A program made the position numbers and the translations under genes. From Mucilaginibacter sp. 14171R-50 (GTDB taxonomy: Bacteria > Bacteroidota > Bacteroidia > Sphingobacteriales > Sphingobacteriaceae): a stretch of DNA of 64,000 nt. Within the stretch, counting starts at the first letter, position 1; each line of letters begins with the position of its first letter. Below are positions 51,005 to 59,673 of this stretch, piece by piece. Below the pieces are notes generated by a model. The model did not search any database. It saw only the letters and a program-made list of their open reading frames with translations, and had not been told where the DNA came from. The stretch covers positions 4,340,001-4,404,000 of the forward strand of contig NZ_CP048115.1 of assembly GCF_010093045.1 (NCBI RefSeq), in the 5' to 3' direction.

Positions 51005-52615
51005 ATGACTAAATACATTTTTGTTACGGGTGGAGTTACCTCATCGTTAGGAAAAGGCATTATTTCGGCCTCATTAGCTAAACTTTTACAGGCGCGCGGC
51101 TACCGCGTCACCATCCAAAAATTCGATCCTTACATTAACATTGATCCGGGTACCTTAAACCCTTACGAGCATGGCGAATGCTATGTTACCGAGGATGGCG
51201 CCGAAACCGACCTTGACCTTGGCCACTACGAGCGTTTTTTAAACACGCCTACCTCAAAGGCCAATAATATTACCACCGGCCGCATTTACCAAAACGTTAT
51301 TAACCGCGAACGCGAAGGCGCATTCCTTGGTAAAACCGTACAGGTTGTACCCCATATTACCGACGAGATAAAACGCAACATGCGCATACTGGGCGAAACC
51401 GGCGATTACGATATTGTAATTACCGAGATAGGCGGTACCGTAGGCGATATCGAGTCGTTACCGTTTGTGGAAGCCGTGAGGCAGTTTAAATGGGAAGCGG
51501 GCTCTGGCAACGCGCTGGTGATACACCTTACGCTTATACCGTTTTTAGCCGCTGCCGGCGAGTTAAAGACCAAACCTACCCAGCACTCTGTTAAAATGCT
51601 GCTTGAGTATGGTATACAGCCTGATATATTGGTGTGCCGTACCGAGCACCACATAAACGCCGATATCAGAAAAAAAATAGCATTGTTTTGTAACGTTAAC
51701 ATCAACGCCGTTGTCGAATCCATGGACGCGTCGACGATTTATGATGTGCCGTTGCTGATGCTGAAAGAACAATTGGACAAAACGGTTTTAACAAAGTTAA
51801 AGCTATCGCACAAAAACGAGCCAAACCTGGAAAACTGGAAGGATTTTTTGGGCCGTTTGAAAAACCCTACTTCCGAAGTGAAAATTGGGTTGGTAGGTAA
51901 ATATGTAGAGCTGCCGGATGCTTATAAATCAATTATAGAGGCGTTTATACATGCCGGTGCAAAAAACGAGTGCAAGGTACGTGTACAATACATCCCGTCG
52001 GAACAGTTAACGCCGGTTAACGCTATCGAAAAGTTGCGCGGCCTGCATGGCGTATTGGTTGCACCGGGCTTTGGCGAGCGTGGCTTTGAAGGTAAGATAG
52101 AGGCTATACGCTATGTGCGCGAAAACAATATCCCGTTCTTTGGCATTTGCCTGGGCATGCAATGTTCGGTAGTTGAGTTTGGGCGCAATGTTTTAGGGTT
52201 AAAGGACGCCAGCAGCACCGAAATGAACCCCGATACGCCTCATCCGGTAATTGATATGATGGAAGAGCAAAAAGGAATTGTAAATAAGGGCGGAACCATG
52301 CGTTTGGGCGCATACCCATGCGATCTGAAAAAGAACAGCAAAGCAGCCCTTGCTTACGGTAAAACACATATCAGCGAGCGCCACAGGCATCGTTTTGAGT
52401 TTAACAACAAATATTTGAAAGATTACGAGCAGGCCGGCCTGGTACCATCGGGTATCAATCCTGATAACGGCCTTGTTGAAGTTGTAGAGCTTAAAAATCA
52501 CCCGTTTTTTGTAGGCGCACAGTTTCACCCCGAATTAAAATCAACGGTTGCTAATCCGCACCCACTTTTTATTAACTTTGTCGCCGCTTCGCTGGCTTAC
52601 GCCCGCAAGAACTAA
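51005..52615 (+). CDS. pyrG: CTP synthase
   Basis: PyrG aminates UTP to CTP with ammonia from glutamine. The N-terminal synthase domain has TGGVTSSLGKGIISASLAKLL, and the C-terminal glutaminase domain has the nucleophile C382 in FGICLGMQ and the late FHPE. The length of 536 residues is standard. yidC follows after 21 bases and may be cotranscribed. This gene is presumably essential. Confidence 0.97.
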   Translation: MTKYIFVTGGVTSSLGKGIISASLAKLLQARGYRVTIQKFDPYINIDPGTLNPYEHGECYVTEDGAETDLDLGHYERFLNTPTSKANNITTGRIYQNVINREREGAFLGKTVQVVPHITDEIKRNMRILGETGDYDIVITEIGGTVGDIESLPFVEAVRQFKWEAGSGNALVIHLTLIPFLAAAGELKTKPTQHSVKMLLEYGIQPDILVCRTEHHINADIRKKIALFCNVNINAVVESMDASTIYDVPLLMLKEQLDKTVLTKLKLSHKNEPNLENWKDFLGRLKNPTSEVKIGLVGKYVELPDAYKSIIEAFIHAGAKNECKVRVQYIPSEQLTPVNAIEKLRGLHGVLVAPGFGERGFEGKIEAIRYVRENNIPFFGICLGMQCSVVEFGRNVLGLKDASSTEMNPDTPHPVIDMMEEQKGIVNKGGTMRLGAYPCDLKKNSKAALAYGKTHISERHRHRFEFNNKYLKDYEQAGLVPSGINPDNGLVEVVELKNHPFFVGAQFHPELKSTVANPHPLFINFVAASLAYARKN

Positions 52616-52636
52616 TTTTAGTACGATACACACATA

Positions 52637-54478
52637 ATGGATAAAAATACTTTTACAGGGTTATTCCTGATCATGATCATCATGGGTGTTGGCATATGGG
52701 TTATGAAACCCTCGGAAGCCGACATCAAAAAAGAGCAGCTTACTGTTCACCAGGATTCGATAAAAAAAGGCCTGATCAAAACACAGGCTGCAGCAGCGTC
52801 TACTACTGCGGCTGTTAAAGCCGATACCGTTAAAAAAACAGGTATTGATTCTGCTGTTTTAAAAACACCTTTCGGCGCGGCTACCATAGGCACCGAGCAA
52901 TTTGTAACCATCGAAAATAAAGAGCTGCGCTTAAAATTATCGACAAAAGGCGGTCGTATTTTTAGCGCCGAGCTAAAAAATTACAAAACTTTTGATAAAA
53001 AACCCCTGATACTGTTTGAAGGCAATACAAATAAGTTTGGTATAACCCTTAAGGCCGGCGACAGGAACCTGAATACAAATGACCTGTACTTTACCCCTAC
53101 CGCAACATCATTAAAGGTTGCAGAACAGGATTCGGGATCGGTTACCATGCGCTTAAGCTATAGCCCTACCCAGTATATAGATTATATATATACGCTTAAA
53201 GGCACGGGCTTTAAACTGGGCCTTAATATAAAGTCAACCGGGTTAGACCAGGTTGTTGCTAACAGCAACGTTTATAACCTTAACTGGGCTGCAAGCCTGC
53301 CTAAGCAGGAAAAAGACATTGCCCAGGAGCGCCAGTACAGTACTGTTTATTTCAAAAACACCGAAAACGAAGTAGATTACTTAAGCGAGGCTAAGGACGA
53401 TCAGAAATCGATTACAGATAAAAAGCTACAGTGGGTTGCCTTTAAACAGCATTTCTTTTCGAATGTGCTCATCGCCAAGGGCGGCATAACAAAATCTGAC
53501 CTAAACGTTGCTACCGACGTGGCCGACACCGCCGACGTAAAACAAATGAAGGCCGACCTTACGCTTAACCGCAACGCCGATGGCTCGGCCCCGCTTGAAT
53601 TTTACTTTGGCCCTAACCGCTTTAATACGCTTAAAGATCAGGGCTACGACCTGCAAAAGCTGGTTAACCTGGGCTGGGGGCCGTTAAAATACATCAACCA
53701 GTTTGCTGTATTACCACTGTTTAACTTTTTAAATAAGTTTAACTGGAACTATGGTATCATCATTTTGATATTAACCATTGTACTTAAGCTGGTGTTAGCG
53801 CCGCTTACCTATAAATCGTACCTGAGCATGGCTAAAATGCGTGTGCTTAAACCGGAAATGGACGAGATAAAAGGTAAGGTTGGCGAGGATAACCCCACCC
53901 TTTTACAACAGGAATATTTAAAGCTTTACAAAAAAGCAGGGGTAAACCCGCTGGGAGGCTGCTTGCCGCTGCTGATACAAATGCCGATAGTGATCGCCTT
54001 CTTCCGCTTTTTTCCAAGCTTGTTTGAGCTTAGGGGCGAAAGCTTTTTGTGGATGCATGATCTTTCGACCTACGATGCGGTAATTACTTTTGGAAAGATC
54101 CCTTTTATTGGTAACCACATCAGCTTAATGTGTTTGCTGATGACCATATCTACATTGATATACACTTATTTTAATAATCAGATATCTGGCGCTACCGGGC
54201 AAATGAAATATATAGGGTATATAACCCCTATCATTTTCCTGGCCACGTTAAACAGCTATCCATCAGGCTTAAACTACTACTACTTTTTGGCCAACATGCT
54301 GACATTTGCACAGCAATATATGATCAGGCTGATGGTTGATGATAAAAAGATACATGCCCAGATACAGGAGAACAAGAAGAAACCCGATGATCCTAAAAAG
54401 AAAAAATCAGGCTTCGCTGCTAAAATGGAAGAAATGATGCGCCAGCAGCAACAAATACAGGCGAAGAAAGGAAAATAG
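52637..54478 (+). CDS. yidC: Membrane protein insertase YidC
   Basis: YidC inserts and folds proteins in the cytoplasmic membrane. It has an N-terminal transmembrane helix (TFTGLFLIMIIMGVGIWV), a periplasmic beta-supersandwich domain (roughly 90-350), and the five-helix 60KD_IMP core with LAPLTYKSYLSMAKM, NPLGGCLPLLIQMPI. A Lys/Gln-rich tail interacts with ribosomes in relatives. The length of 613 residues is usual for Bacteroidota. Word-array repeats follow directly at the stop. Confidence 0.96.
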   Translation: MDKNTFTGLFLIMIIMGVGIWVMKPSEADIKKEQLTVHQDSIKKGLIKTQAAAASTTAAVKADTVKKTGIDSAVLKTPFGAATIGTEQFVTIENKELRLKLSTKGGRIFSAELKNYKTFDKKPLILFEGNTNKFGITLKAGDRNLNTNDLYFTPTATSLKVAEQDSGSVTMRLSYSPTQYIDYIYTLKGTGFKLGLNIKSTGLDQVVANSNVYNLNWAASLPKQEKDIAQERQYSTVYFKNTENEVDYLSEAKDDQKSITDKKLQWVAFKQHFFSNVLIAKGGITKSDLNVATDVADTADVKQMKADLTLNRNADGSAPLEFYFGPNRFNTLKDQGYDLQKLVNLGWGPLKYINQFAVLPLFNFLNKFNWNYGIIILILTIVLKLVLAPLTYKSYLSMAKMRVLKPEMDEIKGKVGEDNPTLLQQEYLKLYKKAGVNPLGGCLPLLIQMPIVIAFFRFFPSLFELRGESFLWMHDLSTYDAVITFGKIPFIGNHISLMCLLMTISTLIYTYFNNQISGATGQMKYIGYITPIIFLATLNSYPSGLNYYYFLANMLTFAQQYMIRLMVDDKKIHAQIQENKKKPDDPKKKKSGFAAKMEEMMRQQQQIQAKKGK

Positions 54479-54600
54479 TCCGAAAGTTGGAAGTCCGAAA
54501 GTCCGAAAGATATATCCTGGTAGTGTAATACTATCAGGATTTTTTTTGCTGCTCATTTTCTTCCAAACTTTTCGGACTTCCGGACTTTCGGACTTCCGAC
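54477..54600. repeat. Short-word inverted repeat, GTCCGAAAG family, with embedded terminator
   Basis: The left arm repeats AGTCCGAAAGT with a TTGGA insert; the right arm carries CTTTTCGGACTTCC, GGACTTTCGGACTTCC. Between them sits a separate terminator (54514-54548). A relative is at 60713-60838. Confidence 0.85.
54514..54548 (+). terminator. Intrinsic terminator after yidC
   Basis: ATCCTGGTAGT pairs with ACTATCAGGAT (one G-U) across a five-base loop, then eight T. Confidence 0.9.
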
Positions 54601-54623
54601 TAATATTATTAGCAAAAATGTTT

Positions 54624-54631
54624 TATATTTG
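54624..54631 (+). promoter_or_regulatory. Bacteroidota -7 element TATATTTG for the exonuclease/GIY-YIG gene
   Basis: Exact TAnnTTTG; only five bases lie between it and the ATG at 54637. Confidence 0.55.
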
Positions 54632-54636
54632 AAACC

Positions 54637-56004
54637 ATGTATGCAATTGTAGATATCGAGACGACGGGCGGGCATGCCAGCGCTAATGGCATTACAGAGA
54701 TTGCTATTTGTATACATGACGGCAAAAAGGTTACCCGCCGCTTTGAAACGCTGGTAAACCCCCAGCGTGATATCCCGGTGTATATCCGCGCGTTAACAGG
54801 TATCACTAACGAAATGGTGCAAACCGCCCCTGTTTTTGAGGATGTGGCACATGAAATATATCATTTGCTGAAAGGCCAGATATTTGTGGCCCATAACGTA
54901 AATTTCGATTACTCTTTTCTGCGTTATCACCTTAACGCTGCGGGTTACGATTTAAACGCCAATAAACTTTGTACCGTACGTTTGGGTCGTAAAATTATGC
55001 CTGGGCTGATGTCATACAGCTTGGGTAAGCTTTGTACGCACCTGGGTATCCAAAACAATAGCCGCCACCGTGCCATGGGGGATGCCGAGGCTACCGCGCA
55101 ATTGTTCGGTTTGTACCTAAAAAGCGATACCAACAACCATATTGCCCAGGCTTTAAAACAAAACAGCAAAGAGCAGGTGCTGCCTGCCAATCTGCCCAAA
55201 GCCGATATAGAAGCGTTGCCGAATACTCCCGGCGTATATTATTTTCACGATCAAAAGGGTAAGGTGATCTATGTAGGGAAGGCAAAAAACATCCGCAAAA
55301 GGGTATGCAGCCATTTTACCGGCAACAACCCTAATGCACAGCGGCAGGAGTTCCTGAAAAATATTTACCATATCAGCCACCAGGTATGCGGCACCGAACT
55401 GGTTGCCTTTGTGTTAGAAGCGGTGGAAATAAAACGCCTTTGGCCAAAATATAACCGGTCGTTAAAGCGGTTTGAAAACACCTACGGGCTGTACGTTTTT
55501 GAAGATCAGCGCGGATACATGCGCCTGGTCGTTGATAAACACCGCAAGTATATGCCGGCAGTTTATGCCTGCAATTCGCTGTACGAGGGGCGAAACCTGC
55601 TCTTAAACCTGATTGATACTTATGGCCTTTGCCCTAAGCTGTGCTTTATCCAAAAAAACGATCAGCCATGTAACGGTGCCAACGTGGGGGCATGCGCCTG
55701 CGAGGGCCACGAACTACCCAACGTATATAACGAGCGTATACAAGGCGCGCTTAACGAGCTGAAGAAAGCATTGCCAACCTTTGCTATACGCGACGAAGGC
55801 CGTACCGATGACGAGCATAGCTGCATACTCATCGAAGACGGCCGCTTTTATGGCATGGGCTATATATCTCATTACTATGACGCCGATAATATCCAGGCGC
55901 TTAAAAATTACTTAACCCCCTACCCGGGTAACGATTATATCCGCAATATTGTAACCGGTTACGCCGACAGGTTCCCGCAGCGTAAGGTGAGTTTTTCGGT
56001 GTAA
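54637..56004 (+). CDS. DEDDh exonuclease fused to GIY-YIG (UvrC/Cho-like) nuclease
   Basis: The N-terminal 175 residues are a DnaQ-like 3'-5' exonuclease: DIETTGG with D6 and E8, the second Asp in AHNVNFDYSFL, and RHRAMGDAEA with the catalytic His. A GIY-YIG domain follows from about residue 196 (GVYYFHDQKGKVIYVGKAKNI), as in UvrC and Cho. The last 150 residues, with CPKLCFIQ and CNGANVGACAC, may bind a metal. Such fusions are known and are probably for DNA repair. The ATG at 54637 follows the promoter directly. Confidence 0.9.
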   Translation: MYAIVDIETTGGHASANGITEIAICIHDGKKVTRRFETLVNPQRDIPVYIRALTGITNEMVQTAPVFEDVAHEIYHLLKGQIFVAHNVNFDYSFLRYHLNAAGYDLNANKLCTVRLGRKIMPGLMSYSLGKLCTHLGIQNNSRHRAMGDAEATAQLFGLYLKSDTNNHIAQALKQNSKEQVLPANLPKADIEALPNTPGVYYFHDQKGKVIYVGKAKNIRKRVCSHFTGNNPNAQRQEFLKNIYHISHQVCGTELVAFVLEAVEIKRLWPKYNRSLKRFENTYGLYVFEDQRGYMRLVVDKHRKYMPAVYACNSLYEGRNLLLNLIDTYGLCPKLCFIQKNDQPCNGANVGACACEGHELPNVYNERIQGALNELKKALPTFAIRDEGRTDDEHSCILIEDGRFYGMGYISHYYDADNIQALKNYLTPYPGNDYIRNIVTGYADRFPQRKVSFSV

Positions 56005-56034
56005 ATCCTTTGTCATTATACTTGCTCGCTATCA

Positions 56035-56145
56035 CTTGCGCTCGTCTGTGACGAGTGCTTAAAATTGTTCAGCGTCTGCGACGCAATTGGTGGTGGCGAT
56101 AAAATCGCCTTACCATATTAAGCACTCGTCGCAGACGAGCGCAAG
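56035..56145. repeat. Cruciform element with 27-bp arms and two inner hairpins
   Basis: Arms at 56035-56061 and 56119-56145 pair with one mismatch. The loop contains GCGTC-TGC-GACGC and GGCGAT-AAA-ATCGCC, so the whole could fold like a cloverleaf. No coding sequence overlaps. Confidence 0.9.
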
Positions 56146-56253
56146 ATTACTGTATAACCTGTACAAGTCTTCCACCTCATACAACTTTTTCAACTAATAA
56201 ACTCAAAACAAATAAATTGCTCTCAGGTTAATAATTCATAACGTATAATAACT

Positions 56254-56787
56254 ATGGACAGCATTAACAAAAACCAACCCGAAGATAATTTTGAGAATTT
56301 ACAAGGAAACGAGGCCTGGAAAAAACTAAAGGAAATGACCGAAGGTGTAAGCTGCTTTTTTTGCAGCAATATTAAAACCGGGCTGCCTTTTTCTACCCGC
56401 CCTATGTCGCCGCAAAAGGTTGACGACAATGGCGATATGTGGTTTCTGAGCGCAAACGACAGCCACAAAAACGCCGAAATAGCGCAGGACCCAATGGTGC
56501 AGTTATTGTTCCAGGGATCTAAGTACTCCGACTTTTTGACCGTTTACGGCATTGCCGAAATAACCGAGGATAAAGAAAAAATTAAAGAACTATGGGAACC
56601 TATCCTAAAAACCTGGTTTACCGAAGGCGAGGACGACCCGAGGATATCGGTGATAAAGGTATCGCCAACACAAGGCTACTATTGGGATAACAAACACGGC
56701 AATGCCGTAGCATTCGTAAAACAACTGGTAGGGGCCGCTATCGGCAAAACGCTTGATGATTCGATAGAAGGGAAATTGGAAGTGTAA
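56254..56787 (+). CDS. Pyridoxamine 5'-phosphate oxidase-like (general stress) protein
   Basis: The split beta-barrel fold is recognised by STRPMSPQKVDDNGDMWFLSANDSHKNAEIAQ and LFQGSKYSDFLTVYGIAEI. This is the GS26/PNPOx-like family that may bind flavin or heme; members are seen in stress responses. Length is 177 residues. A flavin partner or substrate is not known. The preceding cruciform element separates it from the exonuclease gene. Confidence 0.9.
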   Translation: MDSINKNQPEDNFENLQGNEAWKKLKEMTEGVSCFFCSNIKTGLPFSTRPMSPQKVDDNGDMWFLSANDSHKNAEIAQDPMVQLLFQGSKYSDFLTVYGIAEITEDKEKIKELWEPILKTWFTEGEDDPRISVIKVSPTQGYYWDNKHGNAVAFVKQLVGAAIGKTLDDSIEGKLEV

Positions 56788-56801
56788 TTAATGGAAGCAG
56801 G

Positions 56802-56867
56802 AATCAAGAAGTCAAGAGTCAGGACTATAAGCAAATCTTGACTCTTGATTCTTACGATCTTGATTCT
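56802..56867. repeat. Short-word inverted repeat, AATCAAGA family
   Basis: AATCAAGAAGTCAAGAGTC pairs with words such as TCTTGACTCTTGATTC and TCTTGATTCT to the right. It lies between convergent genes and ends two bases before the pyrF stop. Same family as 46864-46945. Confidence 0.8.
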
Positions 56868-56868
56868 C

Positions 56869-57702
56869 TTATATTACCCCCGCTTTTTGTAACTCTATCT
56901 GCATCTGTTGCTGCAGTTTTAATGCTTCGGCACGGGCAGCATCGGCAAAATCTTCGCCGTTACTTGCATAAATGATGCCGCGCGATGAGTTTACAATAAG
57001 GCCGCAGTCTTTAGTCATACCATACTTACAAACATCCTCCAGGCTGCCACCCTGCGCACCAACGCCGGGAACCAGTAAAAAGTTATCGGGCGCATGCTTG
57101 CGTATATCGGTAAACTCCGTGCTTTTTGTAGCGCCAACAACAAACATCAGTCTGTCGGCACCGGCCCAGGTATTTGCCTTTTTTATTACGGTTTCGTAAA
57201 GGTAGCCGTCGCCTGTGTTAAGGTACTGAAAATCCTTGCTCCCTACCGACGAAGTTAGCGCCAGGATGATCACCCATTTACCGTCGTACTTCAAATAAGG
57301 GGTAACGCTATCATTGCCCATATAAGGGGTTACAGTAATAGCATCAAAGCCCATACCCGACGTTTCCTCGTTAAAAAAGGCTTTGGCGTAATTATCCGAT
57401 GTGTTGCCGATATCGCCCCGTTTGGCATCAATAATACTTAAAATATCCTTTGGCAGGTATTGTGCCGTGCTGATAAGGCTTTGCAGGCCCTTTAAACCGC
57501 GACTTTCGTAAAAGGCAGCGTTGGGTTTATAGGCAATGCACAGATCTTTTGTAGCATCAATAATGCGTTTGTTAAACTCAAATACCGGGTCGGGGTATTG
57601 CTTCAAAAACTCCGGGATCTTGTCGATATCCGTATCAAGCCCAACGCATAAAAACGACTTTTTTTGTTTGATCTGTTCAATTAGCTGGGCACGTGATATC
57701 AT
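56869..57702 (-). CDS. pyrF: Orotidine 5'-phosphate decarboxylase
   Basis: PyrF makes UMP from OMP. The 277-residue protein is the longer bacterial type, with CVGLDTDIDKIPEFL at the start and DAKRGDIGNTSDNYA, whose lysine-aspartate pair is catalytic. GVGAQGGSLEDV near the end binds phosphate. I choose the ATG at 57702 rather than 57732 because a TAGTTTTG promoter element lies just beyond. Confidence 0.95.
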   Translation of the reverse strand: MISRAQLIEQIKQKKSFLCVGLDTDIDKIPEFLKQYPDPVFEFNKRIIDATKDLCIAYKPNAAFYESRGLKGLQSLISTAQYLPKDILSIIDAKRGDIGNTSDNYAKAFFNEETSGMGFDAITVTPYMGNDSVTPYLKYDGKWVIILALTSSVGSKDFQYLNTGDGYLYETVIKKANTWAGADRLMFVVGATKSTEFTDIRKHAPDNFLLVPGVGAQGGSLEDVCKYGMTKDCGLIVNSSRGIIYASNGEDFADAARAEALKLQQQMQIELQKAGVI

Positions 57703-57729
57703 GTAGATTTTGAATTTGTTATGGTGCAG

Positions 57730-57737
57730 CAAAACTA
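57730..57737 (-). promoter_or_regulatory. Bacteroidota -7 element TAGTTTTG for pyrF
   Basis: Exact TAnnTTTG on the minus strand, 28 bases before the pyrF ATG. Confidence 0.5.
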
Positions 57738-57768
57738 AAAAATTAAACTTAACAGCTTATTTTTTTAA

Positions 57769-57776
57769 TAAATTTG
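57769..57776 (+). promoter_or_regulatory. Bacteroidota -7 element TAAATTTG for rho
   Basis: Exact TAnnTTTG; if used, the rho leader is about 180 bases long and AT-rich. No -33 match was clear. Long leaders are common at rho, which represses itself. Confidence 0.4.
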
Positions 57777-57958
57777 CATTGTAATTTAATTTCGTTAAAA
57801 TTGCAGTGTTTTCCTGCATTATTTCTTGCACTAAAGAAACAATTTTGATCTCCACGTTATTTATTAGCTAATACATTACCTGGGCTTAGTAATTGCATAA
57901 TCAGGGCTTCACAAAACAACTTTCATATAAAAAATCCTTTTGAACTATAATTCATATC

Positions 57959-59584
57959 ATGTCTGATACAATCGAATTGAACGACAAACTCGTATCTGAG
58001 TTGCGCGAAATTGCTAAAAGTTTAGGTATTGCAGAGGCAGATGAGCTTAGAAAAGCACAGCTGATAGGTAAAATTGTTGAGCAGCAGCAATTGATAGAAG
58101 CCGCAAGAAACCAGCAAGCCACTGTTGAAAATAATTATGCAGAAAAACCGGCTGTTGCAGCCGCCGAAAATATCGAGAAAACACGGAAACGTGTACGCTC
58201 TGTGAAAACTAAAGACCAACCACGCGTAGAAGTACCTTTGGATGACACTAACCTTTTTAACCAGGAGGATGACGAGCCGTTAACCGACGATAACGAAAAT
58301 GCCGCTACCCCCGAAGCAACCCGTGTTGCAGAAGTAGCAGAAACAGGCGAAATAACGGAGCAGGCCGGACAGCCGGAACAACCTGCTGCAGAAAGCCGCC
58401 CGCAAAAATTTGATCGCCGCGCTAATCAAAACCAGCCTAAAAACCAGGAACCAGCGGTTAATCTTGATTTTGATAACGTAATTGTTAACGAGGGCGTGTT
58501 AGAAATAATGCCCGATGGTTACGGCTTCCTGCGCTCGTCAGATTATAACTACCTTACCTCGCCCGATGATATATATGTATCGCAATCGCAGATTAAATTG
58601 TTCGGGTTAAAAACCGGCGATACGGTGCGCGGCAGTATACGCCCGCCAAAAGAGGGCGAAAAATATTTCCCGCTGGTACGGGTTGAGGCTATAAACGGCC
58701 GCATACCTGCCGAAGTGCGCGATCGGGTACCTTTTGACCACTTAACGCCACTTTTCCCCTCTGAAAAGCTGAGCTTGTTTACTGATGCGGGCAACTACTC
58801 CACCCGTATTATGGACCTGTTTTCGCCTATTGGGAAGGGCCAGCGCGGTTTAATTGTGGCGCAGCCAAAAACGGGAAAAACCATGTTGCTGAAGGATGTT
58901 GCCAACGCGATAGCCAAAAATCACCCAGAGGTGTACCTGATCATATTATTGATAGATGAACGCCCCGAGGAGGTTACTGATATGGCCCGCAGCGTGCGTG
59001 CAGAAGTAGTGTCGTCAACCTTTGATGAACCTGCGGAGCGACATGTAAAAATTGCTAATATCGTGTTAGAAAAAGCAAAACGTATGGTAGAGTGTGGCCA
59101 CGATGTAGTTATCCTGTTAGACTCCATCACTCGTTTGGCGCGTGCCTATAATACGGTGGCGCCTGCATCGGGCAAAATATTATCGGGTGGTGTTGATGCC
59201 AACGCATTGCACAAGCCGAAACGCTTTTTTGGCGCGGCCCGTAACATTGAGGATGGCGGCTCGCTAACCATTATAGCTACGGCCCTTACTGAAACCGGGT
59301 CTAAAATGGACGAGGTTATATTTGAAGAGTTTAAGGGTACGGGTAACATGGAGTTACAACTGGATCGTAAACTTTCAAACAAACGTATATTCCCGGCTAT
59401 TGACATTACCGCGTCAAGCACCCGCCGCGATGACCTGTTGCTTGACCGCGACACGTTGCAGCGCATCTGGATACTGCGCAACCACCTTGCCGATATGAAC
59501 TCGCAGGAATCAATGGAGTTTTTACAGGCGCAGATAAAAGGTACCCGTACCAACGAAGAATTTTTGATATCCATGAATTCATAA
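57959..59584 (+). CDS. rho: Transcription termination factor Rho
   Basis: Rho is a hexameric RNA helicase that ends transcription. The N-terminal part (1-150) has a Rho_N helix bundle (LNDKLVSELREIAKSLGI) followed by an acidic, disordered stretch, common in Bacteroidota. The RNA-binding OB fold has GVLEIMPDGYGFLR. Walker A is PKTGKT (303-308), with ERPEEVTDM and the later Q-loop. The length of 541 residues is longer than E. coli because of the disordered insert. Confidence 0.96.
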   Translation: MSDTIELNDKLVSELREIAKSLGIAEADELRKAQLIGKIVEQQQLIEAARNQQATVENNYAEKPAVAAAENIEKTRKRVRSVKTKDQPRVEVPLDDTNLFNQEDDEPLTDDNENAATPEATRVAEVAETGEITEQAGQPEQPAAESRPQKFDRRANQNQPKNQEPAVNLDFDNVIVNEGVLEIMPDGYGFLRSSDYNYLTSPDDIYVSQSQIKLFGLKTGDTVRGSIRPPKEGEKYFPLVRVEAINGRIPAEVRDRVPFDHLTPLFPSEKLSLFTDAGNYSTRIMDLFSPIGKGQRGLIVAQPKTGKTMLLKDVANAIAKNHPEVYLIILLIDERPEEVTDMARSVRAEVVSSTFDEPAERHVKIANIVLEKAKRMVECGHDVVILLDSITRLARAYNTVAPASGKILSGGVDANALHKPKRFFGAARNIEDGGSLTIIATALTETGSKMDEVIFEEFKGTGNMELQLDRKLSNKRIFPAIDITASSTRRDDLLLDRDTLQRIWILRNHLADMNSQESMEFLQAQIKGTRTNEEFLISMNS

Positions 59585-59597
59585 TATATTTACATCA

Positions 59598-59646
59598 AAA
59601 GGAGTTATAAATAACGTAAGGTTAATTATAACTCCTTTGGTTTTTG
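59598..59646 (+). terminator. Intrinsic terminator after rho
   Basis: AAAGGAGTTATAA and TTATAACTCCTTT form a perfect 13-bp stem, followed by GGTTTTTG. Rho itself is thus ended by an intrinsic signal. Confidence 0.85.
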
Positions 59647-59673
59647 TAAAATTTATGATACCTTCATGACATT

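Noticed and set aside
56035..56145. tRNA gene suggested by the cloverleaf-like fold
   Set aside because: No anticodon loop, T-loop sequence (GTTCGAATC type) or CCA end; arms are far too long.
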